From: Citromicrobium bathyomarinum
GTDB lineage: Bacteria; Pseudomonadota; Alphaproteobacteria; Sphingomonadales; Sphingomonadaceae
Reading direction: 5' to 3'
Assembly: GCA_001306305.2 (NCBI GenBank)
Contig: CP155577.1
Location: 2,463,501-2,527,500 of the forward strand
Length of the DNA: 64,000 bases
Of the stretch, positions 61,332 through 64,000 are shown one piece after another; position 1 is the first letter of the stretch; each line of letters starts with the position of its first letter. A model generated the notes under the pieces. The model was given only the letters and a program-made list of their open reading frames with translations, was not told the DNA's origin and ran no database searches. The position numbers were made by a program, and so were the translations under genes.

Positions 61332-61853
61332 TCAGGCGCGTGCCCTTCCCCGGAAATTGACGTCCTCCACCAACTCCCACGGACCACCCAGATAGCGGTG
61401 CAGGCCAAGGCCGCGAAAGGCGAAGTCGCGCGGTTCGACCTGCGGGGCAAGCTCGGCCTGCAGCGCCTTCGCCTGTCTGCTGGAGACCTTGTTCTGCACA
61501 GTCACATGGAGACGCTTGCCGCCCTGGTCCTGCTCGGTCAGCAGACCGTGGAAATGCTCTGCCAGCATCGTACGAAGGCGCAGCACGCCCTCGCTTTCGA
61601 GCCGGATGGCAGTGCCTCCGCCGAGCGACATTACCCCAACGATTCGGCCCTCCACAGGCGCAAATTCACTCGCCAGCTGACGCATGTGCTGGATCGCTTC
61701 GCCCTCGCAGAAGCCCGGCAATGCGTGAAACAGCGTTACGTGTGCGGCGAGGTAATTGCGCTCGGGGGGAAAATGCTCTCTCCGCAGCGCGGTTGCCCAG
61801 CCTTGCAGGTCTGCGGGCAATTGCGCGGTCAGGATCAGCGGGGAATCGCCCAT
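61332..61853 (-). CDS. 2'-5' RNA ligase family protein
   Basis: The 173-residue protein has the two HxT motifs of the 2H phosphoesterase superfamily: His38-Val-Thr40 in AAHVTLFHAL and His116-Val-Thr118 in RLHVTVQNKV. Members are LigT/ThpR-like cyclic phosphodiesterases acting on RNA ends or nucleotides. It is followed on the chromosome by tRNA-Met and preceded by mltG with a 9-base gap, so it is co-transcribed with mltG. The physiological substrate is unknown. Confidence 0.88.
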   Translation of the reverse strand: MGDSPLILTAQLPADLQGWATALRREHFPPERNYLAAHVTLFHALPGFCEGEAIQHMRQLASEFAPVEGRIVGVMSLGGGTAIRLESEGVLRLRTMLAEHFHGLLTEQDQGGKRLHVTVQNKVSSRQAKALQAELAPQVEPRDFAFRGLGLHRYLGGPWELVEDVNFRGRARA

Positions 61854-61862
61854 CGAGCGCGG

Positions 61863-62825
61863 CTACATCTCGCCCCGTTCGCGGCGGAGCCTGTACCACT
61901 TGGCGACATTGGCGTTGTGCTCCTCCAGCGTAGAGGAGAACACGTGCCCGCCCGAACCATCGGCGACCATGAAGAGTGCGTCGGTTTCCGCCGGATTAAG
62001 TACCGCCGCGATCGCTTCGCGTCCCGGATTGGTGATCGGGCCGGTCGGCAGGCCAACTCTGGTGTAGGTGTTGTAGCCGTTCACCGCCGCGATCTCCGAC
62101 TGGCGGATGCGGCGGCCCAGCGGCTTGCCCTTGGTGATCGGGTAGATGATCGTCGGATCGGCCTGCAGCAGCATCCCGTCCTTCACCCGGTTGGAATAGA
62201 GCCCGGCGACCATGCGCCGTTCTTCGGGGACGCCGGTTTCCTTCTCGACGATCGAGGCGAGCGTCACCGCATCTTCGATATTGTCGACCGCGATGTCCTT
62301 CGCGCGCCGCGGCCATGCTTCGGCGAGGTAATTGCGCATTGCCGCCTGCATCCTGGCGAGCACCGCCGCGCGATCTTCGCCACGCTCGAAATCATAGGTG
62401 TCGGGCAGCACGCTGCCTTCCTTGGGCACCGGGATTTCCCCGGTCAGCAGATCCTCTGCCATCAGCGTTTCGTAGACCAGGATCGAAGGGGTGCCTTCAG
62501 GAATGGTGACGAACCGGCGGATCACCTCGCCATGCTGCAGCGTGTCGAGGATCGTTGCAGGGCTGGCGGCACCCGGCATCAGGAACTCGCCAGCCTTGAT
62601 CGGATCGTCGCCGCCCATGATCTTCGCCCGCAGGAGGAAGGCTTCATGGCTGCGAATCAGCCCCTCGTCTTCCAGCTGCTGGGCGACGCCCGTGAGGGTC
62701 GAGCCCGAGCGGACGATGAACGACGTATCCTGCTGCGTGGGGCCGGCACCATACCAGCCCCACGCGAACCAGCCTGCGCCGAGCGCGAGCGCAATCAGCA
62801 CCAGCGCTGCGAGCGCGCGAAACAT
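61863..62825 (-). CDS. mltG: Endolytic murein transglycosylase MltG
   Basis: The 320-residue protein has an N-terminal membrane anchor (ALAALVLIALALGAGWFAW), a LysM-like segment (FIVRSGSTLTGVAQQLEDEG) and the YceG catalytic domain with ASIVEKETG (residues 190-198, holding the catalytic Glu). The conserved NTYTRVGLPTGPITNPG is also present. It cuts nascent glycan strands at the membrane and helps set their length. It overlaps the fabF stop, an arrangement often seen in alphaproteobacteria. Confidence 0.95.
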   Translation of the reverse strand: MFRALAALVLIALALGAGWFAWGWYGAGPTQQDTSFIVRSGSTLTGVAQQLEDEGLIRSHEAFLLRAKIMGGDDPIKAGEFLMPGAASPATILDTLQHGEVIRRFVTIPEGTPSILVYETLMAEDLLTGEIPVPKEGSVLPDTYDFERGEDRAAVLARMQAAMRNYLAEAWPRRAKDIAVDNIEDAVTLASIVEKETGVPEERRMVAGLYSNRVKDGMLLQADPTIIYPITKGKPLGRRIRQSEIAAVNGYNTYTRVGLPTGPITNPGREAIAAVLNPAETDALFMVADGSGGHVFSSTLEEHNANVAKWYRLRRERGEM

Positions 62826-64000
62826 CAGTCGATCTTCCGCATCACGAGGCTGGCATTGGTGCCACCGAAGCCGAAGCTGTTGTTGAGCACGGCGTTCACT
62901 TCGCGCTTTTTGGCAGTGTGCGGCACCAGATCGACACCCTCGGTCCCCTCGTCGGGATCGTCGAGGTTGAGCGTGGGCGGCACGATCTGGTCGCGGATGG
63001 CGAGGATGCAGAAGATGCTCTCGACCGCGCCTGCGCCGCCGAGAAGGTGCCCGATGGCGGACTTGGTGCTCGACATCGAAGCACCGCCCAGATCGTCGCC
63101 GAAGACGCGCTTGGCCGCGGCGAGCTCGATCGTGTCAGCCATGGTCGAGGTGCCGTGGGCATTGATGTAATCGATATCGTCCGGCTCCAGTCCCGCCTTG
63201 CGCAGCGCCATCCGCATTGAGAGTTCCGCGCCCTTGCCTTCGGGGTGCGGCGCGGTGACGTGGTAGGCATCGCCCGACAGACCATAGCCGACCACCTCGG
63301 CGTAGATCTTCGCGCCGCGCGCCTTGGCGTGTTCGTATTCTTCCAGCACGACCACGCCCGCACCTTCGCCCAGCACGAAGCCTTCGCGATTGCGGTCATA
63401 GGGGCGGCTCGCCTGTTCGGGCCGGTCGTTGAACCCGGTGTTGAGCGCGCGCGCCTGCGCGAAGCCCGCAATGCCCAGCGGGTTGATGGTCGATTCCGAA
63501 CCACCGGCCAGCATGATGTCCGCATCATCATCGCGAATCATGCGGGCCGCATCGCCGATCGAGTGCGCACCGGTCGAGCATGCGGTGACCACGGCGTGGT
63601 TGGGGCCCATCAGGCCGTAGCGGATCGAAACCTGCCCGCTGATGAGGTTGATGATACGCCCGTGGACGAAGTGCGGGCTGACCCGGCCCGGTCCACGCTC
63701 GTGCAGGTTGACCGATTCATATTCGATACCCGGCAGTCCGCCGATACCCGCACCGATGGAGACGCCGGCGCGTTCCTTGGTGGCCTGGTCCATTTCGGTA
63801 AGGTCCGCATCCTCGATCGCCTGGCCTGCCGCATCGAGCCCGTAGACGATGAAGGGGTCCACCTGGCGCTGGATCTTGGTGTCGACCCGCTTGTCGGGAT
63901 CGAAGCCCCATTCGTGATCTTTGCCCTTCACCTCGCAGGCGATGGTCGCCTTCTGGTTGGAAGCGTCGAAGCGGGTGATCGGCCCCGCCCCGCTCTTGCC
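62825..64000 (-). CDS. fabF: Beta-ketoacyl-ACP synthase II, 5' end outside the window
   Basis: About 391 codons are present and the gene runs past the right edge. The first visible residues are [20 protein letters not shown], so the frame continues without a start in the window. The GTG at 63931 is internal. The Cys-His-His active site is complete: [24 protein letters not shown] and [16 protein letters not shown]. The C-terminal glycine loop [12 protein letters not shown] is normal. FabF elongates fatty acids on ACP. It marks the return to core chromosome. Confidence 0.96.
   Translation of the reverse strand, partial: GKSGAGPITRFDASNQKATIACEVKGKDHEWGFDPDKRVDTKIQRQVDPFIVYGLDAAGQAIEDADLTEMDQATKERAGVSIGAGIGGLPGIEYESVNLHERGPGRVSPHFVHGRIINLISGQVSIRYGLMGPNHAVVTACSTGAHSIGDAARMIRDDDADIMLAGGSESTINPLGIAGFAQARALNTGFNDRPEQASRPYDRNREGFVLGEGAGVVVLEEYEHAKARGAKIYAEVVGYGLSGDAYHVTAPHPEGKGAELSMRMALRKAGLEPDDIDYINAHGTSTMADTIELAAAKRVFGDDLGGASMSSTKSAIGHLLGGAGAVESIFCILAIRDQIVPPTLNLDDPDEGTEGVDLVPHTAKKREVNAVLNNSFGFGGTNASLVMRKID

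Noticed and set aside
63931-63933. GTG as the fabF start
   Set aside because: The frame continues upstream to the window edge with typical FabF sequence, so the codon is internal.
1-64000. CRISPR array or cas genes
   Set aside because: No regularly spaced repeats and no Cas-like protein are visible.

Overview
The window looks like a chromosomal segment of an alphaproteobacterium of the order Sphingomonadales, most like Erythrobacteraceae or Sphingomonadaceae. The reasons are high GC, a sphingomonad-style TonB-dependent receptor, an F-type tra operon of the kind found in sphingomonad mobile elements, and core genes with alphaproteobacterial character. The genus cannot be fixed from the sequence alone.

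Layout. (1) 1-9,960 is ordinary chromosome on the minus strand: a propionate-to-succinyl-CoA operon (pccB, methylmalonyl-CoA mutase, pccA) with overlapping stops and starts. It is followed by a [2Fe-2S] ferredoxin, a ferredoxin reductase, a TonB-dependent receptor and the start of a short-chain dehydrogenase. (2) About 10,260-61,140 is a composite genomic island of roughly 51 kb, ending at an elongator-type tRNA-Met (CAT) with a P4-like integrase beside it. (3) 61,141-64,000 is chromosome again: tRNA-Met, a 2'-5' RNA ligase family protein, mltG and the 3' part of fabF.

The island is a mosaic. Its left part has an AlpA-like regulator, a second regulator and an F-type conjugation operon (traA-L-E-K-B-dsbC-V-C-x-trbI). 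The operon stops at trbI and runs into the 3' end of a DNA methyltransferase gene, so most of the conjugation machinery is missing. Next come a DUF4145 gene, a hydrolase/thioesterase pair, an EmrAB-NodT drug efflux operon with a MarR regulator and an AarF-type kinase, then two translationally coupled tyrosine recombinases. The mobile-element backbone resumes at 31.7-36.5 kb (small unknown genes, ssb, DUF2493, ArdC antirestriction). It continues at 51.0-59.7 kb (ParB-like, methylase/strawberry-notch helicase, Toprim primase-like, lytic transglycosylase, DUF5818, integrase). The two parts share leader and operator-like motifs.

A heavy-metal island (about 36.5-50.9 kb) splits that backbone. It holds a czcICBA-type RND efflux operon, two cation diffusion facilitators, a MerR regulator with a MerR-style promoter, a Cys-rich CBS protein and a cytochrome c/FTR1 iron permease. 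It also holds the two ends of a broken multicopper oxidase gene, one at each edge and in opposite orientation, with IS remnants at both breaks. The simplest reading is that czcD-ftr1-mco-copA was once one operon, and that an inversion with loss of the middle of mco tore it apart. The island looks non-conjugative by itself but could still excise or be moved in trans.
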